A stretch of DNA of 64,000 nt from Methanosarcina barkeri str. Wiesmoor (GCF_000969985.1 NZ_CP009526.1:248001-312000); one strand, 5' to 3'. Positions 1 to 8,728 are shown, numbered from the stretch's first letter. The notes: generated by a model not told the origin, from the letters alone. Made by a program: numbers and translations.

Positions 1-138
1 GGACGAAGTGTTGAAGACATCACCGAGCTTTGCCCGCAGTCCACTATTCTGGACGGCCTTGCAATCAGAGGATCAAGTGTAAAAACTGCGCAGGATGATG
101 TATCCGAGTGGCTGCGTGAAATAAGAATGACAGAATAA
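1..138 (+). CDS. Flavodoxin, C-terminal part (5' end outside window)
   Basis: Frame 1 is open from the first base to a TAA at 136-138 and encodes 45 residues ending in SEWLREIRMTE. This matches the C-terminal end of the intact flavodoxin at 10552-11091 (same layout of LCP, a short hydrophobic strand, GSRVSSA-like loop and a final W-L helix). Flavodoxins carry FMN and shuttle electrons in the cytoplasm. The gene is followed 14 bases later by a DUF4405 membrane protein and then an aldo/keto reductase, so it probably belongs to one redox operon. The start and FMN-binding loop lie outside the window. Confidence 0.75.
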   Translation, partial: GRSVEDITELCPQSTILDGLAIRGSSVKTAQDDVSEWLREIRMTE

Positions 139-152
139 ATGAGGAAAACTCT

Positions 153-848
153 TTGACTCGGAAATTGTTGATTAAGCTGACCATTGACCTCTTTATGACG
201 GTTCTCATGTTGGCAGCCATGGCTTACAACCTAACCGGAAACATGATCCATGAACTGTTAGGAGTTTCCTTGTTTGCGTTATTCATTGTCCACAGTATCT
301 TAAATCGACGGTGGTATCAGACAGTTATAAAAAGAAAGCACAATACACGCCGTGTTCTTAATACAGCGGTCAATCTGCTTCTTTTCGTAATGATGCTAAT
401 GCTGTTGGTAAGCTCCGTGCTGGTTTCCCGTAGCTTGTTTGCTTTTATTCCAGTAGACGGTGGTTTGATTGCACGGCAGATACACATTCTGGCCGCATAT
501 TGGGGATTTATCCTCATTTCCATACATCTGGGAATGCACTGGGGAATGATTATAGGTATGGTTCAAAGGATACCTGGAATTCCCTCTCCGAACCGTGGAC
601 GTACATTTGCGGTGCGAGTCATGGCAGTGTTAATCGCTGTATATGGAGTGTATGCATTTTTTGAAAGAGGTGTGGGTTCCAAGTTGATTTTGTACTATAC
701 ATATTCCTATTGGAACTTTGATGAATCAGCCATGTTTTTCTTCACGGATTATCTTTCCATCATGGGAGTTTGTATCTGTGTGACTTACTATGTTCTGAAA
801 TTTGTCCAGAATAGGAAAATGCAGCGCCTATCAATGAATAATCAATAA
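153..848 (+). CDS. DUF4405 family membrane protein (cytochrome b561-like)
   Basis: 231-residue polytopic protein with about five hydrophobic segments (roughly residues 8-28, 30-48, 70-90, 105-128 and 150-170). Histidines sit inside or at the edge of helices (IHELLG near residue 33, FIVHS near 48, IHILAAYW near 110, ISIHLGMHWG near 125), the pattern of the DUF4405 group, which is related to membrane cytochromes b. The start is a TTG after GAGGAAAAC; no ATG offers a better fit. It sits between a flavodoxin and a ferredoxin-type aldo/keto reductase, which suggests membrane electron transfer linked to soluble flavin and iron-sulfur carriers. Heme binding is inferred from the histidine pattern only. 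Confidence 0.7.
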   Translation: MTRKLLIKLTIDLFMTVLMLAAMAYNLTGNMIHELLGVSLFALFIVHSILNRRWYQTVIKRKHNTRRVLNTAVNLLLFVMMLMLLVSSVLVSRSLFAFIPVDGGLIARQIHILAAYWGFILISIHLGMHWGMIIGMVQRIPGIPSPNRGRTFAVRVMAVLIAVYGVYAFFERGVGSKLILYYTYSYWNFDESAMFFFTDYLSIMGVCICVTYYVLKFVQNRKMQRLSMNNQ

Positions 849-862
849 CGGAGAACTCAAAG

Positions 863-1969
863 ATGAAAGTTGAATATAGAAACATACCGCATGGCGGCGG
901 TAAGATCAGCACAATCGGTATTGGCGCAGGAAGCCTGCACGAATCTAGACCGCAGGAAATCAAAGACATCATTAGTTATGGCATGGAACACGGCATAAAT
1001 CTGATTGACACGGTTATGTATGATTCCAGCGCAGTGGAGCCCATTGAACAGGCACTGAAAGGACAGCGGGACGATATGATTATGCAGATGCATCTGGGTG
1101 CTGTCTACCCAAAGGGAACATATTCGAGGACAAGGGTTCTTTCAAAACTTAAGAGAGGGTTTGAGCAGGAGCTGAAAAAATACGGCACGGACTACGCTGA
1201 CATTGGCATTATTCATTGTGTTGACGAAGTTCGTGATTTTGAAAAGATCATGTCCAATGGCATTTTTGATTATGCTCGAAAGCTAAAGAAAGATGGAACT
1301 ATTCGCTATCTCGGCTTTTCATCCCATTCTGCGGATATTTGTAGACGCTTTATCGAGACCGGAGAGATTGACATTTTTATGTTCAGCCTCAACGCCGCCT
1401 ATGATTTTAAACCGTCACGGGGTAAGCTGGTTTTATCACATGAGCGTATGGAACTTTATCGTGAATGTGAAAAACGCGGCATCGGTATCACGGTAATGAA
1501 GCCTTATGATGGTGGACAGTTGCTGAACGCAAAGACATCTCCATTCCGCCATAGTATGACAATCCCTCAGTGCATACAGTATGCGCTGGACCGCCCGGCT
1601 GTTCTCTCATGTCTTCCGGGTGTACGCTCCAGAGCAGATTTGGAGGATGTACTCAAATATTACTCCGCTTCCGGAGAGGAACGGGACTATTCTTTTATCG
1701 GCAGCCTGCCGCACCGGGACATACAGGGAGCCTGCATTTACTGTAACCATTGTCAGCCGTGTCCATCCGGAATCGACATTGGTTCTGTAATCAAATATTT
1801 AGATCTGGCAAACGCGGGTGACGAACTCGCAAAAGATCATTACATGAAATTAAGCAAAAACGCACACGACTGCATAGAATGCGGTGTCTGCGAAAAGAAC
1901 TGTCCTTTCCATGTTGATATCCGTGGCAGAATGATGGAAGCAAAAAATTATTTTGACAAGTTAAAATGA
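863..1969 (+). CDS. Aldo/keto reductase with C-terminal 2[4Fe-4S] ferredoxin domain
   Basis: 368 residues. An AKR TIM barrel (about 1-270) is followed by a ferredoxin-like tail: CIYCNHCQPCP near residue 293 and CIECGVCEKNCP near 337. The start ATG follows GGAGAACTCAAAG. Of the usual AKR tetrad, Asp and Tyr (IDTVMYD, near 50) and His (IIHC, near 115) are present, but the Lys normally in an ATK motif (present in the two paralogues at 11144 and 17495) aligns to the His of MQMHLG. The protein may therefore not be a standard carbonyl reductase. It lies 14 bases after the DUF4405 gene, probably in one operon. Substrate unknown. Confidence 0.8.
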   Translation: MKVEYRNIPHGGGKISTIGIGAGSLHESRPQEIKDIISYGMEHGINLIDTVMYDSSAVEPIEQALKGQRDDMIMQMHLGAVYPKGTYSRTRVLSKLKRGFEQELKKYGTDYADIGIIHCVDEVRDFEKIMSNGIFDYARKLKKDGTIRYLGFSSHSADICRRFIETGEIDIFMFSLNAAYDFKPSRGKLVLSHERMELYRECEKRGIGITVMKPYDGGQLLNAKTSPFRHSMTIPQCIQYALDRPAVLSCLPGVRSRADLEDVLKYYSASGEERDYSFIGSLPHRDIQGACIYCNHCQPCPSGIDIGSVIKYLDLANAGDELAKDHYMKLSKNAHDCIECGVCEKNCPFHVDIRGRMMEAKNYFDKLK

Positions 1970-2050
1970 CTCCGAATATGTAGGGTAATTTCAATGAGTA
2001 AAAAGTATTGATGCAGTCCGCCACGCCCGACGAAAGCGTAAAACAATTTT

Positions 2051-2149
2051 GTGGCTTATTTTTCACATTCCGGCAACACGTGCAAAATTGCCAATCAAAT
2101 CAACGAAAACGCTGGTGTGGACCTCTTTGAAATAGACAGAGAGATTTAG
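2051..2149 (+). pseudogene. Flavodoxin N-terminal remnant
   Basis: Frame reading from 2051 gives VAYFSHSGNTCKIANQI and continues to VDLFEIDREI before a stop at 2147. This matches the N-terminal strand and FMN-phosphate loop (AYFSRAGN) and the next strand (LFRID) of the intact flavodoxin at 10552. There is no start codon in frame and the rest of the gene is missing. It is one of three flavodoxin fossils or fragments in the island. Confidence 0.7.
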
Positions 2150-2193
2150 AAAATAAAATAGATTGTATAAATAGAAAATATGAGGCAGAAAAA

Positions 2194-2808
2194 ATGAATC
2201 GTCCTGAAAAATCAAATAACCAGGATGAAAAGCCCTTGAAACAAGATAGAGACATTTTTGAACTTGATAATCCAGAGAACTGATTTCTATAGATGAACCG
2301 GAATATCCGAAGTTAAAGAAAATGATTCATCGTGCTTTGGAATTAACCTCCAAATTAAATACTTCAGTTCTTGATGAGGATGAAATCAGGAGTCTGTTCA
2401 GTGAGTTGATAGGTTCTGATGTATACGATTCCTTTTGGGTAATTCCTCCATTCTATACAGATTTCGGACGGAATATTAAGGTCGGTAAAAATGTGTTTAT
2501 AAATCACGCATGTACCTTTATGGATAGAGGGGGGGTATTAACTATCGAGGATGACGTCAAGATTGGACCAAAGGTCAATCTTATCACATCCAATCATCCA
2601 TTGAATCCGTCTCATCGGAGGGCAATAATGTCAACTCCGATATGGGTTAAAAGGAATGTATTGATAGGAGCTGCTGCAACCGTTTTTACCCGGTGCAACT
2701 ATCGGAGAAAACTCTGTCTTGGCAGCTGCAGCTGTCGTTACGCATGATGTTCCTCTTAATACTGTCGTGGCTGATGTACCAGCAAAAGTTCTCAAGACCC
2801 TCGAGTGA
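2194..2808 (+). pseudogene. Hexapeptide-repeat acetyltransferase, frameshifted copy
   Basis: Close paralogue of the intact acetyltransferase at 13189-13764, with two frame breaks. The first is a deletion near 2276-2282 (GAGAACTG here against GAGAACCAG in the intact copy). The second is an indel near 2687-2695 before the TRCNYRR frame, where the intact gene reads [12 protein letters not shown] run GGGGGG near 2530 adds a codon. The ATG at 2194 is preceded by GAGGCAGAAAAA. The middle (2322-2747) still reads as a left-handed beta-helix segment with the [11 protein letters not shown] active-site stretch. Probably inactive. Confidence 0.85.
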
Positions 2809-2849
2809 AAGATTTTTTCCGTAGATTTGCTTGCTCCCTGGAAGAGTTG

Positions 2850-2970
2850 AGGAGAAAGAAATTATCTACAGAACTATGCCTGAAATATCGGAGATATCAA
2901 AGGAAGCAGAGCAATGAAGCAGGCGTATGAAATGGGAAAAGCAATTTGATTGGAGTGAAATATACAACTA
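2850..2970 (+). other. Decayed repeat shared with 6740-6840 and 8530-8630
   Basis: The bases ATTATCTAC and then GATATCAAAGGAAGCAGAG recur with changes after the MBL gene (8527-8575, GATATCAGAGGAAGCAAAG), and the motif AGCAATTTGATTGGAGTG recurs at 6777-6795. The first stretch can be read as coding (EKEIIYRTMPEISEIS then a stop at 2915). This looks like the decayed end of a gene copied three times within the island; the family is not recognisable. Confidence 0.4.
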
Positions 2971-3242
2971 ATATTCGGCAGGTCGATATTTCATTTTTTT
3001 ATAATTTTACTGATGTCGATTTTGAAATAATGGTACCTTGTTGTATGTAGTTATTAGGTTTACATATGATCCAAACATAATCTCTCATATTAAACTTTGA
3101 TAAAAAAATGATTAAGTATTTATATGTGTCATTGGAGTTGAGCCACACGTCAACCAGCTTTAAATCTAATATATATTTATCAAATGTTCAAAAACGATGT
3201 CACGAAAAATATTCAAATTCATTATGTTGACCTGCCGAAAAT
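2971..3242. mobile_element. MITE-like element A, 272 bp, imperfect inverted ends
   Basis: The left end ATATTCGGCAGGTCGATAT (2971-2989) is matched in inverted form by ATGTTGACCTGCCGAAAAT (3224-3242), sharing the core TTCGGCAGGTC. There is no ORF inside. The flanks (GATTGGAGTG before; ATAAACGGAGTAGAATTATGCGAAACGAAATTTAAG in scattered form after) resemble one continuous stretch at 6783-6834, where no insertion is present. That related empty site supports insertion of a non-autonomous element. No clear target duplication was seen. Confidence 0.55.
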
Positions 3243-3294
3243 AGGATACAATAAACGGAGTAGAATTATGCGAAACGAAATTTAAGGAATTGTT

Positions 3295-3310
3295 GTATCC
3301 TCTTCAAATT
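3295..3310. repeat. Solo copy of the element D terminal repeat
   Basis: GTATCCTCTTCAAATT is identical to the terminal inverted repeat of the element at 38006-38181. No opposite end is visible within several hundred bases. It may be the scar of a deleted or truncated element just upstream of the SDR gene. Confidence 0.4.
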
Positions 3311-3422
3311 ACACGGTAGAAAATAAATTTCTCGGATCTTTCAAAAATATCCTGGATATAATCACAGAAAAAATATAATATTAATCCCATTGTTTATATA
3401 TGCAAAAATAGGGGGGAAAAGA

Positions 3423-4193
3423 ATGGCTATTAACGAGACTAAGCGATTTTTGGGGAAAGTTGTATTCATTACCGGAGGGGCTACCGGCATTGGCCAGGCT
3501 ACTGCGGTCGCCTTTGCTCGTGAGGGCGCTAACGTGGCACTGACTTATCACAAGCAAGGGGCTGAACAGACTGCTCGTATGATTGAAGAACTTGATGGAC
3601 AAGCATTAGTCATCAAGTGCGACGTATCGCAAGATGAAGACGTGAAAAATGCTATAGAAAAGACTATCCAAACGTTCGGTCGGCTTGATTACGCCTTTAA
3701 CAATGCCGGCATTGAAGGGGAAACCGTAATAACTGCTGAATATCCAGTTGAAGAGTGGAACCGGGTCATTGCCACTAATCTCACGGGAGTTTTCCTCTGT
3801 ATGAAGTACGAGATTCCGCAGATGCTTAAGCAAGGTGCTGGGGCAATTGTAAATTGTTCCTCCGGGGCCGGACTGACCGGTTTTCCAGGTATTCCAGCAT
3901 ATGTTGCCAGTAAACATGGGGTGGTGGGGCTTACAAAAACAGCAGCCCTTGATTACGCCAAGTCAAATATTCGGATCAATGCTGTTTGTCCTGGAATGAC
4001 CGACACTCCGATGATGGAACGGTACAGTGGGGGCACTCCTGAGGGTTACAAAAAAATAATCGAGCAGGAGCCAATTGGAAGAATGGGCAGGCCTGAGGAG
4101 ATTGCGATTGCGGTTCTATGGCTTTGTTCAGATGCAGCTTCCTTTGTGACAGGCGATGCGATGCGTGTCGATGGAGGACAGTTAGCGCACTAA
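3423..4193 (+). CDS. SDR-family NAD(P)-dependent oxidoreductase
   Basis: 256 residues, the usual length of a classical short-chain dehydrogenase. It has the TGGATGIG cofactor motif near residue 15, NNAG near 90, the catalytic Ser in NCSSGAG near 142, and YVASK near 155, and a C-terminal MRVDGG motif. ATG 3423 is chosen because GGGGGGAAAAG stands just before it; an upstream in-frame ATG at 3390 lacks a good site. Likely a cytoplasmic alcohol or carbonyl oxidoreductase. It is followed by a cupin gene about 170 bases downstream. Substrate cannot be inferred. Confidence 0.88.
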   Translation: MAINETKRFLGKVVFITGGATGIGQATAVAFAREGANVALTYHKQGAEQTARMIEELDGQALVIKCDVSQDEDVKNAIEKTIQTFGRLDYAFNNAGIEGETVITAEYPVEEWNRVIATNLTGVFLCMKYEIPQMLKQGAGAIVNCSSGAGLTGFPGIPAYVASKHGVVGLTKTAALDYAKSNIRINAVCPGMTDTPMMERYSGGTPEGYKKIIEQEPIGRMGRPEEIAIAVLWLCSDAASFVTGDAMRVDGGQLAH

Positions 4194-4362
4194 CGGTACA
4201 TCCATACTGCTGAGAATGTTGAACAAGGTCGGTGTGTTGATGTTCATGGGGCTTATACTTGCCAGAGTTCTTTGGAACATGTAATGTCGGCAATTCACCG
4301 GTAACTTCCATATGGTGCTGAAAAGAAAGTAGTATCACGAAAAATTTGAAGGAGAATAAAAT

Positions 4363-4788
4363 ATGGATAAATCAAATGATTTGAGTGAAAGTGTAATCTT
4401 CCCGAAAGGTGAAAAACTTCCGGAACAGTTTAGTAAGTATTTTACAGGTAACGCATGGCTTAATATGCTGGTGCCGAAGGATAATGAATTTAATTGTCCA
4501 ATAGGCAATGTAACATTTGAACCAGGCTGTCGGAATAACTGGCACAGGCATCCGGGGGGGCAGATTCTGTTAGTAACAGGTGGACGTGGTTACTATCATG
4601 AGGAAGGAAAGTCGGTACAGGAACTTAATCCAGGTGATGTAGTAAAAATTCATCCAAATGTGAAACACTGGCATGGAGCAGCACCTGACAGTTGGTTTGT
4701 ACATCTTTCCGTTGAGACAAATGCTAGCGCAGGTCCGGCCGAATGGCTAGAACCCGTAACAGATGAAGAATATAACAAGTTAGAATAA
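4363..4788 (+). CDS. Small single-domain cupin protein (paralogue 1)
   Basis: 141 residues with both cupin motifs. Motif 1 is NWHRHPGGQILLV (metal-ligand candidates His61, His63, Gln67) and motif 2 is PGDVVKIHPNVKHWHGA (His102 or His104). The ATG follows AAGGAGAATAAAAT. Small cupins of this kind are often next to carboxymuconolactone decarboxylase-like, SDR and flavodoxin genes in anaerobic bacteria and are annotated only as cupin-domain proteins. A second, very similar copy is at 8916-9338. The reaction is unknown; a metal-dependent isomerase or oxygen-independent detoxification role is a guess. Confidence 0.88.
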   Translation: MDKSNDLSESVIFPKGEKLPEQFSKYFTGNAWLNMLVPKDNEFNCPIGNVTFEPGCRNNWHRHPGGQILLVTGGRGYYHEEGKSVQELNPGDVVKIHPNVKHWHGAAPDSWFVHLSVETNASAGPAEWLEPVTDEEYNKLE

Positions 4789-4854
4789 CTCAGAATACGA
4801 TACTGTTGTATAAATAATGCTCTTTAAATAAAATTCAATAAGGGGGGTTAAAAA

Positions 4855-6038
4855 GTGAAAGCCGTAGTTTATAAAGGACCAAAAAATGTAGAAATTGAAG
4901 AAGTTAAAAAACCAGAAATTGAGAAGCTAACTGACGTAATTATAAAAGTGACAAGTAGTGGAATCTGTGGAAGCGATTTACATCTATATGATGGCCATGG
5001 TCCTGACGGATTAGGAACAATTTTAGGACATGAACCAATGGGAGTTGTTGAAGAGGTTGGAAATGCAATTGAACTGGTTAAACCTGGTGATAGGGTTGTA
5101 ATGCCATTTAATGTTGCATGTGGATCTTGTTTGAACTGTATCAGGGTTTAACCAATATGTGTCTTACTATGAATCCAGACGCAGCTATAGCAAACTATGG
5201 ATATCCTGGAGCGGGACCATATGATGGTGGACAAGCTGAGTACCTGAGAGTTCCTTATGGAGATTGGGCTTGTTTAAAATTACCTGGTGAACCAGGGGAT
5301 GAATTTGAAGACGATTTTTTGCTGCTTTCAGATATATTTCCAACAGCATATTATGCAGCAGAGCTAGCTAAAGTAAAAACTGGGAAAACAGTAGCTGTTT
5401 TTGGTGCCGGACCTGTAGGTTTACTTGCAGCATACAGTTCAATGCTAAAAGGTGCAAGTGAAGTATACGTTGTTGATAAATCAGATAAACGTTTAAAACT
5501 TGCTGAATCAATTGGTGCAGTTCCAATAAACTTTACAGATGGTGACCCAGTTGAGATGATAATGCAATACCGCCAAGATAATAAAAAATTAATGGGTTCT
5601 TTAAGGCCTGGAGAAGAAAAGGCTTTAGGTGTGGACTGTGCAATTGATGCAGTAGGTTATCAAGCATTTGATCGAAATAATCCTGAAGAATTTAAGGCAA
5701 ATCAAGTTTTAATGGATATAGCAAGAATTATAGCTCCCGGTGGCAGCATTGGAGTAATTGGTGTTTATAGTGCAGATCCTGCTGGTAAGGATGAAAATGA
5801 AAAAAGAGGATATTTAACGCTTCCCTGGGCTGAATTATGGTTCAAAGGAGTATCTATAGGTACTGGACCGACGCCTGTTAAACAAATGCACGTGTTTTTA
5901 AGAAATTTGATATTCAATGATAAAGCAAAACCAAGCTTTATAGTATCTGACCGTATCAGCATTGATGAAGCTCCTGAAGCATATAAGCAATTTGATAAGA
6001 GGAATGATGTAGTTAAGCCTATAATCAAATTCTATTGA
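4855..6038 (+). pseudogene. Zinc-dependent dehydrogenase (formaldehyde dehydrogenase-like), frameshifted
   Basis: The two open segments 4855-5151 and 5118-6038 together form one medium-chain dehydrogenase of about 394 residues. The first holds the catalytic zinc site (GICGSDLH, LGHEPMG) and the start of the structural zinc loop (CGSCLNCIR). The second resumes with GLTNMC and carries the FGAGPVG cofactor motif and the long insert typical of glutathione-independent formaldehyde dehydrogenases. Near 5145-5150 a single base appears missing (AGGGTTTAA where AGGGGTTTA would keep frame). GTG 4855 follows AGGGGGG. It could be a real lesion or a sequencing error in a G run; everything else looks intact. 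Confidence 0.8.
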
Positions 6039-6280
6039 GGTTTAAAATAAGAGTTTAACTTATTTTGTTACTAAGGGAGCGCAGAGAGTCACGAATATTC
6101 CCTTCCTTTAGGTAGGGGATGAAGTGAACCCTCGCCTCTTCGTATTTCTCTTCAAATATCTAAACCATAGTTTCCTTGTATAGAGATAGTAAATTGGATA
6201 GGAAACCGAGGACAAAATTTCAATCACTTGTGCTAAGGTAACCTTGTTAAAGGATACTTAATCATCTGTCCCCAAGTAAC

Positions 6281-6459
6281 CGGGCGGGCGGCCCGAAGCA
6301 TACCCCCATCCTTTAGAGGCTGTCCGACAACTATTGATAGTAATAAAAAAGTACTAAAAAGAAAGCAAATAAGACCTTTAAATCAAAAAAGCAGGAATTC
6401 TTTTATTACCGAAGGTAATTGTCGGACAACCTGTTTAGGGTGAGGTGACCGCCCGCAAT
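6281..6459. mobile_element. MITE-like derivative of an IS5-type element, about 180 bp
   Basis: Long inverted ends: GCGGGCGG at 6284-6291 pairs with CCGCCCGC at 6449-6456, and further in GGCTGTCCGACAA (6318-6330) pairs with TTGTCGGACAACC (6419-6431). The right end read in reverse (GGGCGGTCACC, then ACAGG, then GTCCGACAATTACC) matches base for base, with few changes, the left end of the transposase remnant at 27857. It has no ORF, so it was probably mobilised by that transposase family. Confidence 0.6.
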
Positions 6460-6467
6460 TTGATTTT

Positions 6468-6597
6468 GAGCCTATCCCAAAACCTATTTTATTCTAAATC
6501 ATCCTGAGTTTTCAGGATCATTTTAGTTATTAGGCATTCAATTGACTGTTCCAAATACAAGGTTCACAAATCAAATTTTGAGTTTCAGGATAGGCTC
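6468..6597. mobile_element. MITE-like element B, copy 1 (130 bp)
   Basis: Begins GAGCCTATCCCAAAAC and ends GTTTCAGGATAGGCTC, an imperfect inverted pair of 16 bases. A second copy in the same orientation, similar along its whole length, lies at 51083-51213. There is no coding capacity. It stands directly beside the IS5-related MITE, so this spacer is an insertion hotspot. Confidence 0.65.
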
Positions 6598-7044
6598 TTT
6601 TTAAATTAAATCTTCATGTGATTGATTCTTCCTAAACTGAAAGCTATGCCTGTTGTTATATGATAAGATCCCAAAGGAGGAGCAGGTCGGGGAGTTGTGA
6701 GCACTTGCTCTTATGAGGCTAGAAAAACGTGATCATCCCTCAATGACAATTTTGCAGGCATGTGAAACGGAAAAAGCAATTTGATTGGAGTGGGACATGC
6801 AATGAATAGAGTAAAATTATCCGAACAGAAATTTAAGAAAGAAGGCTTCTCAAAGATAATGGTACAGGGTGGCGGGCACCTGAGAATCTCCTAGCTATTA
6901 CTGACATCGAAGCTAAGTTGAGAACAAGCTCAATCAATCTGCAGGAGTTGTAATAGGAACCTATGAATCAGCAGTATAGGTACGTGAAGCTCAGTAGGCT
7001 ACTGGCACAGCACCCCGCTCGCCGATGTAGATCGAAATGGAGTA

Positions 7045-7257
7045 ATGATCAATGCAAACATGAAACTTGGAACCGATGGCTCGGAAGTTTCAACTGTCGG
7101 ACTCTGGTGTATTGGGAATGAACTATGCCTACGGCCCAATCGCTGATAGAACGGAGATAATCAAGCTTATCCATGTGGCCGTTAAACGCGGTCTTCTTTC
7201 TTTAATACTGCTGAAATCTGCGGACTATTCATGAATGAGGAGCTTGTAGGCGAAGCG
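7045..7257 (+). pseudogene. Aldo/keto reductase N-terminal remnant
   Basis: ATG 7045 opens a frame reading MKLGTDGSEVSTVGL from residue 6. After a frame change it continues as MNYAYGPIADRTEIIKLIHVAVKRG and, after another, as NTAEICGLFMNEELVGEAL. This is the start of an AKR of the perakine-reductase/YhdN type, with the cofactor-side strand and the helix after it. The C-terminal three quarters are absent and the sequence passes directly into a flavodoxin tail (next entry). Confidence 0.7.
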
Positions 7258-7393
7258 TTACGGATATCACCAGGTTTTGCCCGAAATCAACCATTCTGGG
7301 TGGTTTTGCAGTCAGGAGCAGAGACGTAATAAAGCTCAGAATGAGGTCTCCAATTGGCTGCGTAAAAGCGGAATTACAGAAGTGAAAATATGA
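7258..7393 (+). pseudogene. Flavodoxin C-terminal remnant joined to the AKR remnant
   Basis: With frame corrections it reads DITRFCPKSTILGGFAVRS, then KAQNEVSNWLRKSGITEVKI and a stop at 7391-7393. This closely follows the flavodoxin end at 1-138 (DITELCPQSTILDGLAIRG, then SEWLREIR). Several single-base losses destroy the frame. The stop overlaps the start of the next intact gene at 7390. Confidence 0.7.
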
Positions 7394-8517
7394 AAAGGCT
7401 TAAAAAAATGATATTATATTTACTCAGTTTTTTGCTTCTATTGGGCGTTGTTGTTATATTGTTTATAAACATAAACCCAGCTTTCGGTGGGGATCCAACG
7501 AAAGAACAAAAAGAAGTGTATCAACATTTTAATAATTATGTTGATGGGAAATTTATTAATGAGGACCCTGCAGAGTTGGTTACAAATTCCTCAGACGCTT
7601 CATCAACGAACGAAGATTCTGCTTCAGACTCTAAAGACCGCAATCCGAATGGTCCAATTCCTGTTTCTGCTATTGACTGGGACAAAATTAAAAGTGAAAA
7701 TGATAGTTTGACTTGGTTTGGACATTCTGCTTTTCTGCTTAGCATTGATAATAAAAAGTTATTGATAGACCCTATGCTGAGTCCTATTGCCTCACCGGTT
7801 TCATTTGTGGGAATTAAAAGATATGAATACAGTGAAGATATTATGCTGCATCTTATTGATGAAATGCCGTTTGTTGATGCAGTTTTTATCACACATGACC
7901 ATTATGACCACTTAGATTACCAATCTATTGTTAAACTAAATAGCAAAGTATCGCATTTCTTTGTTCCTCTTGGGGTTAGTGCTCATCTGGTTCGATGGGG
8001 TATTCCAAAAGAAAAAATTACGGAACTCAATTGGTTGGAAGAAACGGAGTATAAGGGCTTAACCGTTGCCTTGACACCAGCCAGACATTTCTCTGGAAGA
8101 GATCCATTTAATATCGATACTACTCTATGGGGTGGATGGGTCATCCTGGGAAATAAAACTCGAATATATACCAGTGGAGACGGCGGATACGGTCCACATT
8201 TCAAGGAGATCGGAAATAAATACGGACCTTTTGATATAACCTTAATTGAAGGTGCCCAATATGATCCGAGCTGGTCGGATATTCATATGGTACCGGAACA
8301 ATCTGTCCAGGCCAATTTGGATGTAAATGGTAAGACTATGATGTTGATACATTGGGGAGCATTTACATTAGCTAATCATGGTTGGAATGAACCAATAGAA
8401 AGAGCATTAAAAGAGGCAAAAATAAGAAGAGTAAATATAATTGCCCCGAAAATTGGTGAAACTGTTCTATTGGATTCAGACCTGCACATGCCTCCAACTC
8501 CATGGTGGGACTTTTGA
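7390..8517 (+). CDS. Membrane-anchored metallo-beta-lactamase-fold hydrolase (UlaG/NAPE-PLD-like)
   Basis: 375 residues. One N-terminal hydrophobic segment (about 7-28, after KRLKK) predicts an anchor or uncleaved signal, then an acidic, Ser/Asn/Asp-rich linker (about 55-90), then an MBL domain. The zinc motif is THDHYDHLD (His169, His171, Asp173, His174), with later TPARHFSGR, YTSGDGGYG and IHWGAF motifs providing the remaining ligands. The catalytic domain probably faces outside. Relatives include ascorbate-6-phosphate lactonase UlaG and N-acyl-phosphatidylethanolamine phospholipase D; substrate here unknown. A palindromic operator-like site lies about 200 bases downstream. Confidence 0.85.
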   Translation: MKRLKKMILYLLSFLLLLGVVVILFININPAFGGDPTKEQKEVYQHFNNYVDGKFINEDPAELVTNSSDASSTNEDSASDSKDRNPNGPIPVSAIDWDKIKSENDSLTWFGHSAFLLSIDNKKLLIDPMLSPIASPVSFVGIKRYEYSEDIMLHLIDEMPFVDAVFITHDHYDHLDYQSIVKLNSKVSHFFVPLGVSAHLVRWGIPKEKITELNWLEETEYKGLTVALTPARHFSGRDPFNIDTTLWGGWVILGNKTRIYTSGDGGYGPHFKEIGNKYGPFDITLIEGAQYDPSWSDIHMVPEQSVQANLDVNGKTMMLIHWGAFTLANHGWNEPIERALKEAKIRRVNIIAPKIGETVLLDSDLHMPPTPWWDF

Positions 8518-8712
8518 AAGAGCATTATCTATGAGATGATGCCTGGAATGTGGGGATATCAGAGGAAGCAAAGTAATGGAACCGGATATGAATTCGAAAA
8601 GCGGTTTGAGCGAAGGAGAAGAATCCAGGTCTGTTGGAAGATTATTTATCAATTTTTTATATTCTACCTTTCTCTGTAGGGCTTACTTTTATATACCATT
8701 AAATCTTATATG

Positions 8713-8728
8713 GTGACTGATCAGTCAC
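8713..8728. promoter_or_regulatory. Perfect 16-bp palindrome, probable TetR-type operator
   Basis: GTGACTGATCAGTCAC is a perfect palindrome. The same core TGACTGATCAGTCA occurs at 13802-13815, with variants at 16256, 16302 and 17442, always in a gene-upstream spacer. Symmetric sites of this kind are typical operators of TetR/AcrR-family repressors. It lies 200 bases before the second cupin gene. Confidence 0.6.

Noticed and set aside
6039-6280. Possible structured RNA with GC-rich patches after the dehydrogenase
   Set aside because: No consistent stem set or tRNA/rRNA signature could be read; nearby GC-rich pairs belong to the MITE ends.
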